Assembly: GCA_043745195.1 (NCBI GenBank)
Contig: JAYTTF010000075.1
Span: 1-29,233 of the forward strand
Length of the DNA stretch: 29,233 nucleotides
Source: JANXSF01 sp043745195
GTDB lineage: Bacteria > Acidobacteriota > Terriglobia > Bryobacterales > Bryobacteraceae
Direction: 5' to 3'
Shown: piece by piece, positions 17,619 through 25,658 of the stretch
Layout of the letters: each line of letters opens with the position of its first letter
How positions within the stretch are numbered: the first letter of the stretch is position 1
Notes under the pieces: model-generated
Database searches by the model: none
What the model was told of the DNA's origin: nothing
The model's input: only the letters and a program-made list of their open reading frames with translations
Translations under genes and position numbers: made by a program

Positions 17619-19337
17619 TCAACTCCCCAACATCATCTTCAGCTCATTTACTCGGCGGACCAACTCACCGCGCTCAGCACCCTTATAAACTTCGGGCAGC
17701 AATGCGCGGCTGGTACACTCCAGAACTGCTACAAGATTCTGCAATTCGATCTCAGCCGGCGAGGATGCCGGAATGAAATCTAAAAGGGCAGCGTGCAAGT
17801 CAGTGGCATCGGGCGTAGTTTTACCAGCCAACACGGCTCGCATTTTAGACCGCACCAGCAGCGCTTCAATATCCGCACCTGAAAGGGCAGCAGCGTGATC
17901 AAGAAACGCCTTCTCCGCTTCTTCAACTGGAGTGAAGCTGGTACCCGTCTTCTTCTGCATGGCACGAAGCATTGCCAGCCGATCGTCATTCGTGTCGGGG
18001 TAAAATAGTCCAAGATGTTCTTCCGCCCGGCCCTGCCGTTTAAGATCAACAGGCAATAAGTCAGGACGACAAGTAAGTAAGAACCAGATTACTTTGCCAC
18101 GATATTCAGTGTTCCCCATGAACTGGGCAATTTGCGCGAACACGCGATTGTTTACTCCGGAATCACCGGACGACGACCGGTCGCCCAGTTGCGCATCGGC
18201 TTCATCGACAATCACCACTATAGGACTCATCGCCTTGAGTAGCGCCAGCACTCGCTCCAGATTCGCTTCCGTCTGGCCTTGCCACATGGAACGAAAATTC
18301 TTCAGCGTAACCGCAGGAATTCCAATTTCTCCAGCCAGGCAATTTACCAAAAACGTCTTGCCAGTGCCTACAGGTCCGCAGATGACATAGCCCATTGGCA
18401 AAATGTCGGTGCGCCCCATACGAATGGCGGTGACGGCGTCGACCAGCTTTTGCTTCGCGGCTGCAGAACCGGCCACCATGGAAAGGTTCCAGCGGCTTTG
18501 CACAAACTCCAGCATGCCCCCGGCTTCAGCTTCAATCAATTCTTTCTTTTTGGCAGACATGTAGGCAAGCGTCAGTGGCTGACGGTTGCGCGCGGCGTGC
18601 AACGCAAGGCTCTGCAGTTGGACACGCTTCAGCCCGGCAGTCAGTTTGCCAAGCACTGGCACAGTAACATCGGAACCGGCAGGCAATGGTGATTCCGCCA
18701 GTTGCCATTCCAAAAACTCCAGCCGCTCCGCTTCGTCAGGAATGGGAATTGCGATGGCACTTACACCGGGATGTTGAACAATATCCTGATTCAGCTCCAC
18801 GATGTTTTCAGACACCAGCACAATGGTCACGTCCGATTGCTTGAATGCAGGATTGTGCGCCCAGCGTTGCAGAATCACAAGCGCATTCCGGTCGTCCGGA
18901 GTCATGCCCCCAACATCACCAGCGGGCACAATCGTGTCAGCATATTCAATGATCAGTGCGATCTTGCGATTGTCATTCAATCGCAGGCGCATGTAATTAT
19001 CCAGAATGGTCAACACACCATCTGGATTTCGAGGCAAAGCCTGCGAGTATTTTGTGCCGTGGAACGAATCGTAACCGGAAAGGGCATTGCGAAAATCATT
19101 CTGCATTTCGGCGGTGGCGAAAGTGAGACCACCACCCCGGTCATAACAGATCACAGCATCCCGCTGAGCGAACAACACTGTTTGCAGAAACTTTTGCAGA
19201 GGCAGATAGGTGCGCTTACCACGAGGAGGTTCGCTTAAAACCAGATCGTTCACGTTGCCGTGAACAACAAACGTACTAAATGCTCCCGAATAGTAACGTT
19301 CAGAAAGCTGTTTGGCCCAATTGGGAAGTTGTTCCAT
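17619..19337 (-). CDS. Double-AAA ATPase, Ycf46/Vps4-like
   Basis: A 572-residue cytoplasmic ATPase and the last gene of the seven-gene operon. The C-terminal half is a classical AAA module: Walker A GPVGTGKT (about 321-328), Walker B IVVIVDEAD (about 373-381), a sensor-1 region LLTCRPD (about 420-426), candidate arginine fingers in KRQGR (R434, R437) and a helical lid with GADIEALL (about 487). The N-terminal half (about 15-215; FVVHGNVNDL, then ALIIEYADTI) has the outline of a degenerate ATPase domain without Walker A, as in Ycf46-type proteins. AAA enzymes of this class remodel protein assemblies; next to PspA the obvious analogy is Vps4 acting on ESCRT-III, which is inference. The ATG at 19337 is preferred, 7 bases after the upstream stop; an ATG at 19397 would overlap the preceding gene by 53 bases. 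Confidence 0.88.
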   Translation of the reverse strand: MEQLPNWAKQLSERYYSGAFSTFVVHGNVNDLVLSEPPRGKRTYLPLQKFLQTVLFAQRDAVICYDRGGGLTFATAEMQNDFRNALSGYDSFHGTKYSQALPRNPDGVLTILDNYMRLRLNDNRKIALIIEYADTIVPAGDVGGMTPDDRNALVILQRWAHNPAFKQSDVTIVLVSENIVELNQDIVQHPGVSAIAIPIPDEAERLEFLEWQLAESPLPAGSDVTVPVLGKLTAGLKRVQLQSLALHAARNRQPLTLAYMSAKKKELIEAEAGGMLEFVQSRWNLSMVAGSAAAKQKLVDAVTAIRMGRTDILPMGYVICGPVGTGKTFLVNCLAGEIGIPAVTLKNFRSMWQGQTEANLERVLALLKAMSPIVVIVDEADAQLGDRSSSGDSGVNNRVFAQIAQFMGNTEYRGKVIWFLLTCRPDLLPVDLKRQGRAEEHLGLFYPDTNDDRLAMLRAMQKKTGTSFTPVEEAEKAFLDHAAALSGADIEALLVRSKMRAVLAGKTTPDATDLHAALLDFIPASSPAEIELQNLVAVLECTSRALLPEVYKGAERGELVRRVNELKMMLGS

Positions 19338-19344
19338 CTTGATC

Positions 19345-20178
19345 TCAGTTGTTAATGCGGTCACGGCCTGAAGATGGCAGAGAATCGCTTTGCCCATCCA
19401 ATTCAGGACTCATCTGGAAAATTGCTTCCACCTCACGAACAGAGTCTTCGGTAGATTCTACGTCGCGAACCAAAGTCTCCAGGCGTTCAGAGAGTTGTTG
19501 TGGATCTTCCATGGTCATGGATTGCTCACGAATCAGTTGCAGCACATCTTCAATCGCATGGCACTGGGCATCAATCACCTGGCGGTTCTCACTAATCTTG
19601 CTGTACTTTTCCAACCGCTTATGCAGGATTTCAATCCGCTTCTTATTTACTTCCTGCACGCGCGGCGTTTCTTTGGCCAGGTGTGCTGCCAGTGCTTCCG
19701 CCTCACGACGAATAGAATCAGGGTTGGTGACGTTCAGATATTGAATATGCTGCATGTCATGATTGGCCAGCCTTACGAAAGCCGCAAGCAGTCCATTCAA
19801 CCTTCCATCCAATTGGCCAACAAACATTTGGGATGAAGAGGAAAGGCGCGCCAGATTAGCCCGGATGACTGCGCACAATTGCTCCAACTGTTGATAGCGA
19901 TCACGCCGCGGCTGCGGAAGCGCGTACAACATCTTCTTAAGACTTTCGGACTGCTCATCCCTATTCAGTTCAAACTGGCGCGAACGAATAAGGCGTTGGA
20001 AGCGTGGCATGGCAGGCACCGTTGCCAGATACATCAACTCCACACCGGCCGCCAAAATGATGGGCAGCGGATTCATGGAAATCACCGATGCGGCCACAGC
20101 TCCGCCTAATCCAATGAGGTTGTACTGCCATTGGAATGCTTCCTTGACGTAGTTTGGTTCGGTTTGCTGATCTGCCAT
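19345..20178 (-). CDS. Two-transmembrane coiled-coil protein of unknown function
   Basis: A 277-residue protein I do not recognise. Near the N-terminus, two hydrophobic stretches (about 20-34 and 37-54, with LIGLGGAVAASVISM and LPIILAAGVELMYLATV) probably form a membrane hairpin. The remainder (about 60-255) is highly charged and mostly helical, with likely coiled coils rich in Glu, Arg and Gln (for example KKRIEILHKRLEKYSKISE). The tail is acidic and Ser-rich. It sits 36 bases after the ABC ATPase gene and 7 bases before the AAA ATPase gene, which ties it to this operon. It could anchor the AAA ATPase or PspA at the inner membrane. No enzyme motif is visible. Confidence 0.8.
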   Translation of the reverse strand: MADQQTEPNYVKEAFQWQYNLIGLGGAVAASVISMNPLPIILAAGVELMYLATVPAMPRFQRLIRSRQFELNRDEQSESLKKMLYALPQPRRDRYQQLEQLCAVIRANLARLSSSSQMFVGQLDGRLNGLLAAFVRLANHDMQHIQYLNVTNPDSIRREAEALAAHLAKETPRVQEVNKKRIEILHKRLEKYSKISENRQVIDAQCHAIEDVLQLIREQSMTMEDPQQLSERLETLVRDVESTEDSVREVEAIFQMSPELDGQSDSLPSSGRDRINN

Positions 20179-20214
20179 CCGGGTCTTATTTATTTTAGTA
20201 TCGCCAAGCCTTGA

Positions 20215-21045
20215 TCAAAGCAACGTGAAACGATTTCTGATTTCTGCAAGGCAGGTTACAAATTCAGGAGTTGCGGAAATATCCTTGCGCCAGGCTAGTC
20301 CACGCTCTATCAGATTGTAAGTAGCCTGGATGCTGGCGCCTTGTTTGAATTTGCCATTCTCGTCGGAATTGCGGCCCAGCAGCAAAAGTGTATCGCACAC
20401 TTCCAGTGCCGAAGTGATGTCGTGCGTAACCACAAAAATTGTATTCAGCTCATGCGCTGTTGAGATGCCGTGGATCAGTTCCTGCACTTTGCGAAGGGCT
20501 ATCAGATCCAGACCGCTGAAGGGCTCATCCATCAGCAGGAACGATTCGCTGCACATAATTTGCTGGGCAATTGCCACCCGCTGCCGCTGGCCTCCGGAAA
20601 GCTGAGAAGGGAAATGATCGGCGCGATCCAGTAACTTGAATTCATCCAGTAGTGAATGCGCTTTCTGTTTATATTCGGCCTCCGACTTGCCGGAACGCTC
20701 ACCAGCGATCATTAAGTTGCCCATCACTGTACGATGCATGAATAGTGGATAGTGCTGAGCCACCACGCCCACCATGCCACGCTTCACCGGCACGCCTGGA
20801 TCGCCAATCAGCACGCGGCCCGAGGTGGGCTTTTTCAAACCAGAAAGTAAGTGAAACAGTTGCGTCTTGCCAATACCAGAAGGACCTAACAAGCCAATCA
20901 CCTGCCCGGCAATTGCATCGGGACGAGTGATGTTGCGGATCTCGAAGGACGCTTTGTCAAGGATGAGGTTGCCGCCCAAAACCAGCGATGCTTCCTCCAC
21001 TTTCAGGATCGATTCTTTGAGGGAATATTGGAATTTGTCGGCCAT
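20215..21045 (-). CDS. ABC transporter ATP-binding protein (NrtD/SsuB/TauB-like)
   Basis: A 276-residue cytoplasmic ABC ATPase that powers the permease encoded 3 bases upstream. All motifs are intact: Walker A GPSGIGKT (54-61), Q-loop VVAQHYP (Q97), signature LSGGQ (149-153), Walker B LLMDEP (170-175) and the switch histidine in VVTHD (H208). The D-loop SGLD follows Walker B. The C-terminal 50 residues after the nucleotide-binding core (LIERGLAWRKDISATPEF onward) lie beyond the usual minimal domain. The closest general type is the nitrate/sulfonate/taurine importer group, but the motif set does not define the substrate. Confidence 0.9.
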   Translation of the reverse strand: MADKFQYSLKESILKVEEASLVLGGNLILDKASFEIRNITRPDAIAGQVIGLLGPSGIGKTQLFHLLSGLKKPTSGRVLIGDPGVPVKRGMVGVVAQHYPLFMHRTVMGNLMIAGERSGKSEAEYKQKAHSLLDEFKLLDRADHFPSQLSGGQRQRVAIAQQIMCSESFLLMDEPFSGLDLIALRKVQELIHGISTAHELNTIFVVTHDITSALEVCDTLLLLGRNSDENGKFKQGASIQATYNLIERGLAWRKDISATPEFVTCLAEIRNRFTLL

Positions 21046-21048
21046 GCG

Positions 21049-21864
21049 CTACTGGCGCTCCAGTGTCAGGTTTGCCCACGGGCATACCAGTTTCTTGAAA
21101 ATTCCGATGACGTAATCCTGCACCAAGCCAACAAACAAAATCAGGATCTGAATGGCAAACACCTCGGCCAGATGAAAGTGCTTATTCTGATTGAGTAACA
21201 TGGCACCGATGCCGCCTTCCGATCGGGAAATGCCTTCCACCATGGTTAGCATCATCCACCCAATAGCAGCGTTCTGCCGGAACACTTCAATGGCTTGATC
21301 CATGGTCCCCAGAATTACAACATCCCAAACAACCTGCCATTCCGTCATGCGAAGCGTGCGAGCGTGATCGAAAGCAGCCTTGGGAATGGACGAAACAACC
21401 GAGGCCATGGAGGTAACGAAGAAAACCGTCATGCCGAATACCAGCAACGATAACTTCAAAGGCCTACCTCCGCCGACAATCAGCGTGAAAATGAAAGTGA
21501 GTCCACTTAGTCCCAGAAACCGACCTTTGGCCACGGCGGCTACGATAGGACGGACTGCGGGCAGCACCGACAAATAAGCCAAGCCGAGTGAGATTGCGGC
21601 GGTTATCAAAAGCGCCTGAACGTTCATCCAAAAGCTGGTGAAAAGTTCAGGGCCAAGGCCTTGCTCCATCCACAGGCGGCCCAGAGCGGAAAAAACCTCG
21701 GTGGGTTTCGGCAGAGCGGCCCACGGCGACAACCACCATATTAGGAGTGCAAAAGCCAGTTGCACTCCTATCACGATTTGCATGGTGGTGACGGGAACCA
21801 CCTGATTTGGGCGAACTACATTCAGCCAATCTGAGGATGCCGATTCACCCCGGGCAGAAATCAT
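21049..21864 (-). CDS. ABC transporter permease (SsuC/TauC-like)
   Basis: A 271-residue integral inner-membrane protein with about six hydrophobic segments, beginning with IGVQLAFALLIWWLSPWAA (about 32-50). The sequence LPKPTEVFSALGRLW just after it is the typical entry motif of SsuC/TauC/NrtB-type permeases. A cytoplasmic coupling loop of the EAA kind can be seen around AAFDHARTLRMTEWQVVWDV (about 163-182). Its ATG overlaps the stop of the solute-binding gene (ATGA), and the ATPase gene starts 3 bases after its own stop, so the three form one transporter. Substrate unknown. Confidence 0.88.
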   Translation of the reverse strand: MISARGESASSDWLNVVRPNQVVPVTTMQIVIGVQLAFALLIWWLSPWAALPKPTEVFSALGRLWMEQGLGPELFTSFWMNVQALLITAAISLGLAYLSVLPAVRPIVAAVAKGRFLGLSGLTFIFTLIVGGGRPLKLSLLVFGMTVFFVTSMASVVSSIPKAAFDHARTLRMTEWQVVWDVVILGTMDQAIEVFRQNAAIGWMMLTMVEGISRSEGGIGAMLLNQNKHFHLAEVFAIQILILFVGLVQDYVIGIFKKLVCPWANLTLERQ

Positions 21865-23666
21865 TTTGAGGTACCGATCACAATTTCCACACGACGGTTC
21901 TTTGCACGGCCTTCCGGCGTGGAGTTCGGAGCCACCGGATTGGATTGACCGTGCGAGAAGACGCGCAATCGGCCTTCCGGGAAACTAACCGATGATTGTG
22001 ATTCCAGATACTTCTTCACCGCAAACGATCGAGCTTCCGACAAAGTCTGATTGGCATCGGCAGGTCCTACCGCGTCAGTGTGCCCGTGAATTTCCACCAA
22101 CGTATTCCCTGCAACTAGTAAGTCGCGTGTAAGTTGCTCCAGTTCTGCTTTGGCACCGCCGCTGAACGCCGCTTGACCGGTTTCAAAATTGATATTCCAG
22201 GAACGGCGGCTGACCACCGAATCCACCTTGGAGGAAGGTGAAAATTGCGGCATTACGGCTGGCGTCATTTGCGGATTACGCTTAGCAATGTTCTCAATAT
22301 ACGAAGTGTCCAGAATTTGGTCCACCGGATAGTAAGACGGTACTAAATCTGGATACTGCTTGGAAACAATATCACCAAAAGTTTTGTAAGTGGCCTCGAA
22401 AATGTTTGCCGTACCAGGCGCCATACCGAACAGGATAATGTTATCGGCCAGATTACTTACAGCGGAACCGCCCAATTCCACCTGCGTGCCCTGCTTATCC
22501 GTTTCAACAACACCTTTAAAGTAGCGTTCCCAATACCCTGGTTCATTTTGATATTCGTTATAAACTGCGGCGCTGATGCCAGAGGCGTGTTTCAAGGCCT
22601 CTGGATGCGACTTAATCTGATCACCACCCTGGAAAGTTGCCTCCAGCATGCCTTCCACAATGGGCCTGTTGCTCTGCATCCATCGATCAATGCCGATGAT
22701 GGTGTTGGGCATCTGCGAACTATACTCTTTCGTCGATGCTATGGAAACAATTCCGCCACGCTTGCGGGCAACGTTTACGTCGCCAGGAGTCCAGGTTACA
22801 ACTCCATTCACGCAAACCTTCTTACTTTCACCGGTCTTCTTGCCTTTTGAAACAACAGCGCGGGTCTCACAATAGCCGGAGATATACTTTTCGCCTGCAT
22901 CGATATAATCGCTGGCGTTCACCCAGTTCAAACAGGCAGCGTCGTAAGTCTTTTCGTCAGGATTGTTGCAAAGGTTGTTATCGCCCAACCACTTTTGAGC
23001 AATGTTCCAATCCCCGTCGCGCAGATATCCAGCCACCAGGCCGCCCCGGGAAGCTTGTGGATTGCGCTTCCATTCCGCAGGCCCCATGAACTTATCTTCG
23101 CCACGCGAGTAACCTGCAGAACCAACCACTTTCGCTGTATAGTCCGATCCGATTTTCTTCAACGTGTCATTCAAACCTTTCAGGAAAGTAGCGGAACCAT
23201 CGCCCATGATAGCTACGAAGTGTGCTCCTTTCGCTGGATTTGCGTTGCCACCTTTGAGTTCCGTAGCAAATGCCACTAGCGCTTCCTGCATTTTGGTAGC
23301 ATCGTCTTCGCGCACAAAACGCAGGTTGACGTTCTTGCCGCACATCAAGCTGCCTTTGGTAGCTTGCGATCCGCCGTTGGCGAACATCAAACCCATTTGG
23401 GCGTTCCATGCCCACAGATAAAGCCGCACTTCAGGCTTATCATCACAACCACGCGCATTACCAGGAATGGCAGTGGCCGCAACATTAACCTTCGCCGATT
23501 CCTGAATTTTTGGAAGATCAATTTTGCCCACTTCGGTGGATTCGCGCACTTGCGCGGAAGGCATCAGCTTATCCAGCAGCCCATATTTATTGAGTGCATA
23601 GCCAACAAGTCCCAGACCAATCGCAAAGATAAGGATCTTGCCGCCTTTTTCGATTCTCACAGCCAT
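21861..23666 (-). CDS. Membrane-anchored solute-binding protein fused to an OmpA domain
   Basis: A 601-residue envelope protein of unusual design. One N-terminal transmembrane anchor (about 10-27, ILIFAIGLGLVGYAL) is followed by a linker and a large NMT1/PBP-like solute-binding region (about 75-470, from KPEVRLYLWAWNAQ), then a C-terminal OmpA-like domain (about 490-598). The OmpA domain keeps the peptidoglycan-binding signature: HGHTD with D531, LSEAR with R546, and GRAKNRRVEI. It would thus bind a substrate in the periplasm while tied both to the inner membrane and to the cell wall. Several cysteines (74, 109, 233, 245, 266, 285) could form disulfides. It starts 21 bases after pspA and overlaps the permease start. 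Similar proteins are annotated as phosphate ABC transporter substrate-binding/OmpA family; the phosphate part of that name is not supported by anything visible here. Confidence 0.87.
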   Translation of the reverse strand: MAVRIEKGGKILIFAIGLGLVGYALNKYGLLDKLMPSAQVRESTEVGKIDLPKIQESAKVNVAATAIPGNARGCDDKPEVRLYLWAWNAQMGLMFANGGSQATKGSLMCGKNVNLRFVREDDATKMQEALVAFATELKGGNANPAKGAHFVAIMGDGSATFLKGLNDTLKKIGSDYTAKVVGSAGYSRGEDKFMGPAEWKRNPQASRGGLVAGYLRDGDWNIAQKWLGDNNLCNNPDEKTYDAACLNWVNASDYIDAGEKYISGYCETRAVVSKGKKTGESKKVCVNGVVTWTPGDVNVARKRGGIVSIASTKEYSSQMPNTIIGIDRWMQSNRPIVEGMLEATFQGGDQIKSHPEALKHASGISAAVYNEYQNEPGYWERYFKGVVETDKQGTQVELGGSAVSNLADNIILFGMAPGTANIFEATYKTFGDIVSKQYPDLVPSYYPVDQILDTSYIENIAKRNPQMTPAVMPQFSPSSKVDSVVSRRSWNINFETGQAAFSGGAKAELEQLTRDLLVAGNTLVEIHGHTDAVGPADANQTLSEARSFAVKKYLESQSSVSFPEGRLRVFSHGQSNPVAPNSTPEGRAKNRRVEIVIGTSK

Positions 23667-23687
23667 TGGAATTTATCCTCGCTAAAA

Positions 23688-24419
23688 TTAGTTGCTGGTG
23701 CGTTCGCCTTCGCGCCCGCCGATTGTTTTATCCGGAGTAGCCGACGGTGCGGGACCCATCAATCCCATTTCCACCTTGAACTGCTTCACCAATTCGTTGG
23801 CACGCAAGGTCTCAGCCTCTTCCTCAATCTTGAACCTTTGATGATCCACATTGCCCAGCGACATTTCCATGCGGGCTTCATTGACAGCGGTCTGCTCGTC
23901 AATTTTGCGGACCATTTCGTCATGGGTCTGACTCACACCAGCAACTTCAAATTGATCTAATGTGTCAGCAACCTTTTTCTGCCATTGGGAGCGGCGATTG
24001 TCGCGAATCGCCTGCATCGCCTCCTGCGTCTTCCGTTCCTTTTCGCGCATGAATGCCTTTTTGACGTTGAGAGATTTTTCAAAAGCAGCTTGCGCTGTTT
24101 GAAGTTGTCCCTGCGTGCGGGCCAGTGCGGAACGAACCGATTCCAGGCGCGTTGCGAAGTTCGCAGCCAGATCATCGCGGCCATTTTGAATGGCAGCCTT
24201 TACCTTGCTGGTAAGATCCTGCACTTCACTTTTATACTTGGCCTCTTCCTTTTCAAGAAGTGTAACGTTGGCCTTAACCATGGCGATGGATTCGTTCATC
24301 CGCGGGACCTGATCATTTAAATCCCGGATATTCTGTTCCAGAATCAGTTCAGGATTTTCAGCAACTGAAATGAACATCCCCACAAACGACCGAACAACAC
24401 GAACTAGCCGGTTCCACAT
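23688..24419 (-). CDS. pspA: PspA/IM30 family protein
   Basis: A 243-residue, almost wholly helical protein of the PspA/Vipp1 (IM30) family, bacterial members of the ESCRT-III superfamily that bind and reshape stressed inner membranes. The N-terminal amphipathic helix (MWNRLVRVVRSFVGMFIS) is followed by the family hallmark ENPELILEQNIRDL (about 21-34) and a long coiled-coil hairpin (about 35-190). The C-terminal tail is Gly/Pro/Thr-rich. The length is close to that of E. coli PspA (222). No pspF, pspB or pspC gene is nearby, and no sigma-54 promoter was seen upstream, so regulation differs from the E. coli system. A -10-like TATACT lies 39-44 bases upstream. It is the second gene of the operon, directly before the solute-binding/OmpA gene. 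Confidence 0.88.
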   Translation of the reverse strand: MWNRLVRVVRSFVGMFISVAENPELILEQNIRDLNDQVPRMNESIAMVKANVTLLEKEEAKYKSEVQDLTSKVKAAIQNGRDDLAANFATRLESVRSALARTQGQLQTAQAAFEKSLNVKKAFMREKERKTQEAMQAIRDNRRSQWQKKVADTLDQFEVAGVSQTHDEMVRKIDEQTAVNEARMEMSLGNVDHQRFKIEEEAETLRANELVKQFKVEMGLMGPAPSATPDKTIGGREGERTSN

Positions 24420-24457
24420 ATAAATATGAGATTCCTTTCTAGGATCCAGAGGTTACA

Positions 24458-24485
24458 AGTATAGCTTAACGAATCTAAGAATGAA
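24458..24485 (-). promoter_or_regulatory. Possible internal promoter before pspA
   Basis: On the minus strand, TTCATT (24480-24485) and TATACT (24458-24463) are 16 bases apart in the 73-base gap between the first operon gene and pspA. The -10 box matches the consensus at five of six bases; the -35 match is moderate. This would allow pspA and the downstream genes to be expressed without the first gene. Confidence 0.3.
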
Positions 24486-24492
24486 GAGAAAG

Positions 24493-25209
24493 CTAATTTC
24501 CGGTTTTGCCTGGAGGGGCGGGTCGGGAGGTGGTGGTTATTGGATTGTCGGTCACGAAATGAGATACGGTATCGGAAATTCTTTGTTCCATTTTTTGTTT
24601 ATCCAACCGCCATGTATAAAAGGATTCCTTCCGTTGCGTCACCAAATCGCTATTTGCCTGCATGTTCGCCTTATGTTCGGCTGTAAGCTTATCCAGCTCC
24701 GTTTGCAGTTTACGATTTTCCTCCAGCTTTGCCGCTTCCAGATCTTCAATCTGTTTTTGCTGGATGCGTTCAAAGGCGTCCAGCGCTTTGTCGCGCCTAA
24801 CGGCATCTTCCACGATCTCTTGCACTTTAACGTTAGCCGCATCCAGCGCCACTAAAACCGAACTGCGCTTCACTTCAGAAGGTAACTCTTTGATGTGTGG
24901 ATTCTCCAGCATGTCGGCTACTTTCAAAACAGTGTAGCCATGTGTTGGTGCCACAATCTCAGCAGCGGCATAGATTTCTGTAAACGAAAGGGACTTTGCA
25001 CCAACGGCCGGTAAGGCTGGCGATGCGGCTTGGATTTTCTGTTCCACACGCTGTTGTGTGGCAGCAGGCTGTATGGATGCCGCAATATCCGCAATGGCTT
25101 GCGCGGCGTTGTTTCCCCCGGATGGAGAGGAAGGCGAGGGGGCATCGCCGGGCGAAGTCGAATCTTCCATCGTCACGAAATAGCTGTACCACTTCTTATC
25201 GTTGGCCAT
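24493..25209 (-). CDS. Proline-rich coiled-coil protein of unknown function
   Basis: A 238-residue protein that heads the seven-gene operon; I do not recognise the family. A Pro/Ser/Ala-rich, probably disordered start (about 15-70) is followed by a folded-looking middle (about 75-135; SFTEIYAAAEIVAPTHGYTV, then KVADMLENPHIKELP). A long Lys/Glu/Gln-rich coiled coil runs from about 135 to 215. There is no signal peptide or transmembrane segment, so it is cytoplasmic. The coiled coil could pair with PspA, encoded next. Neither the ATG at 25209 nor the internal ATG at 25170 has a good ribosome-binding site; a -10-like TACAAT ends 6 bases before the first ATG, so a leaderless transcript is possible. 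It is divergent from the small secreted protein gene. Confidence 0.75.
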   Translation of the reverse strand: MANDKKWYSYFVTMEDSTSPGDAPSPSSPSGGNNAAQAIADIAASIQPAATQQRVEQKIQAASPALPAVGAKSLSFTEIYAAAEIVAPTHGYTVLKVADMLENPHIKELPSEVKRSSVLVALDAANVKVQEIVEDAVRRDKALDAFERIQQKQIEDLEAAKLEENRKLQTELDKLTAEHKANMQANSDLVTQRKESFYTWRLDKQKMEQRISDTVSHFVTDNPITTTSRPAPPGKTGN

Positions 25210-25296
25210 TGGGTTATTGTAACTATTCGTACCGGTCGGGGTGAGGGCTAACTTGTAATATGCTAAACAAGACCGAAATCAAAAGGAAGGTGAACA

Positions 25297-25653
25297 ATGA
25301 TCAAGCGTTTCGTTTTGACAATTTGCATTATGCTGGCAGCGTCCCTTGCTGTACTGGCAGAGGATTTAACAGGTAAATGGGTAGCCCAGGTTCCCGGACG
25401 GGATGGAACGGCGCGCGAAACCAACCTGATGTTTAAACAGGATGGAGACAAGCTGACTGGCACCATGGCAGGCGGACAAGGCGGTGATGCTGCCATTTCA
25501 GAAGGCAAGGTGGATGGCAAAACCGTTACGTTCGCCATTGTTACTGAGCGTGGAAAACGAACTTACGTTGGCCAGATTTATGGGGATGAGATCAAATTTA
25601 AGCGCGAAGGCGGTCAAGCACCACAGGAGTTTACAGCCAAACGCAGTAAGTGA
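25297..25653 (+). CDS. Small secreted protein of unknown function
   Basis: A 118-residue protein with a clear signal peptide (about 1-21, MIKRFVLTICIMLAASLAVLA), so the mature form has about 97 residues beginning EDLTGKW. The mature part alternates short beta-strand-like stretches (KWVAQVPG, ETNLMFKQ, KLTGTMAG, KTVTFAIVT, YVGQIYGDEIKFKRE), which suggests a small beta-barrel or sandwich. Short exported proteins starting with an LTGKW-type block are frequent in Acidobacteriota but have no known function that I can name. The ATG follows a good AAGGAAGGTG ribosome-binding site. It is divergent from the coiled-coil/PspA operon, with 87 bases between, and shares a terminator with the convergent alcohol dehydrogenase gene. 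Confidence 0.75.
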   Translation: MIKRFVLTICIMLAASLAVLAEDLTGKWVAQVPGRDGTARETNLMFKQDGDKLTGTMAGGQGGDAAISEGKVDGKTVTFAIVTERGKRTYVGQIYGDEIKFKREGGQAPQEFTAKRSK

Positions 25654-25658
25654 AAAGT

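Noticed and set aside
17572..17622. Longer start (TTG 17622 or ATG 17586) for receptor 3
   Set aside because: The extension puts extra residues before a clean signal peptide and would touch the AAA gene; ATG 17571 fits better, though this is not proven.
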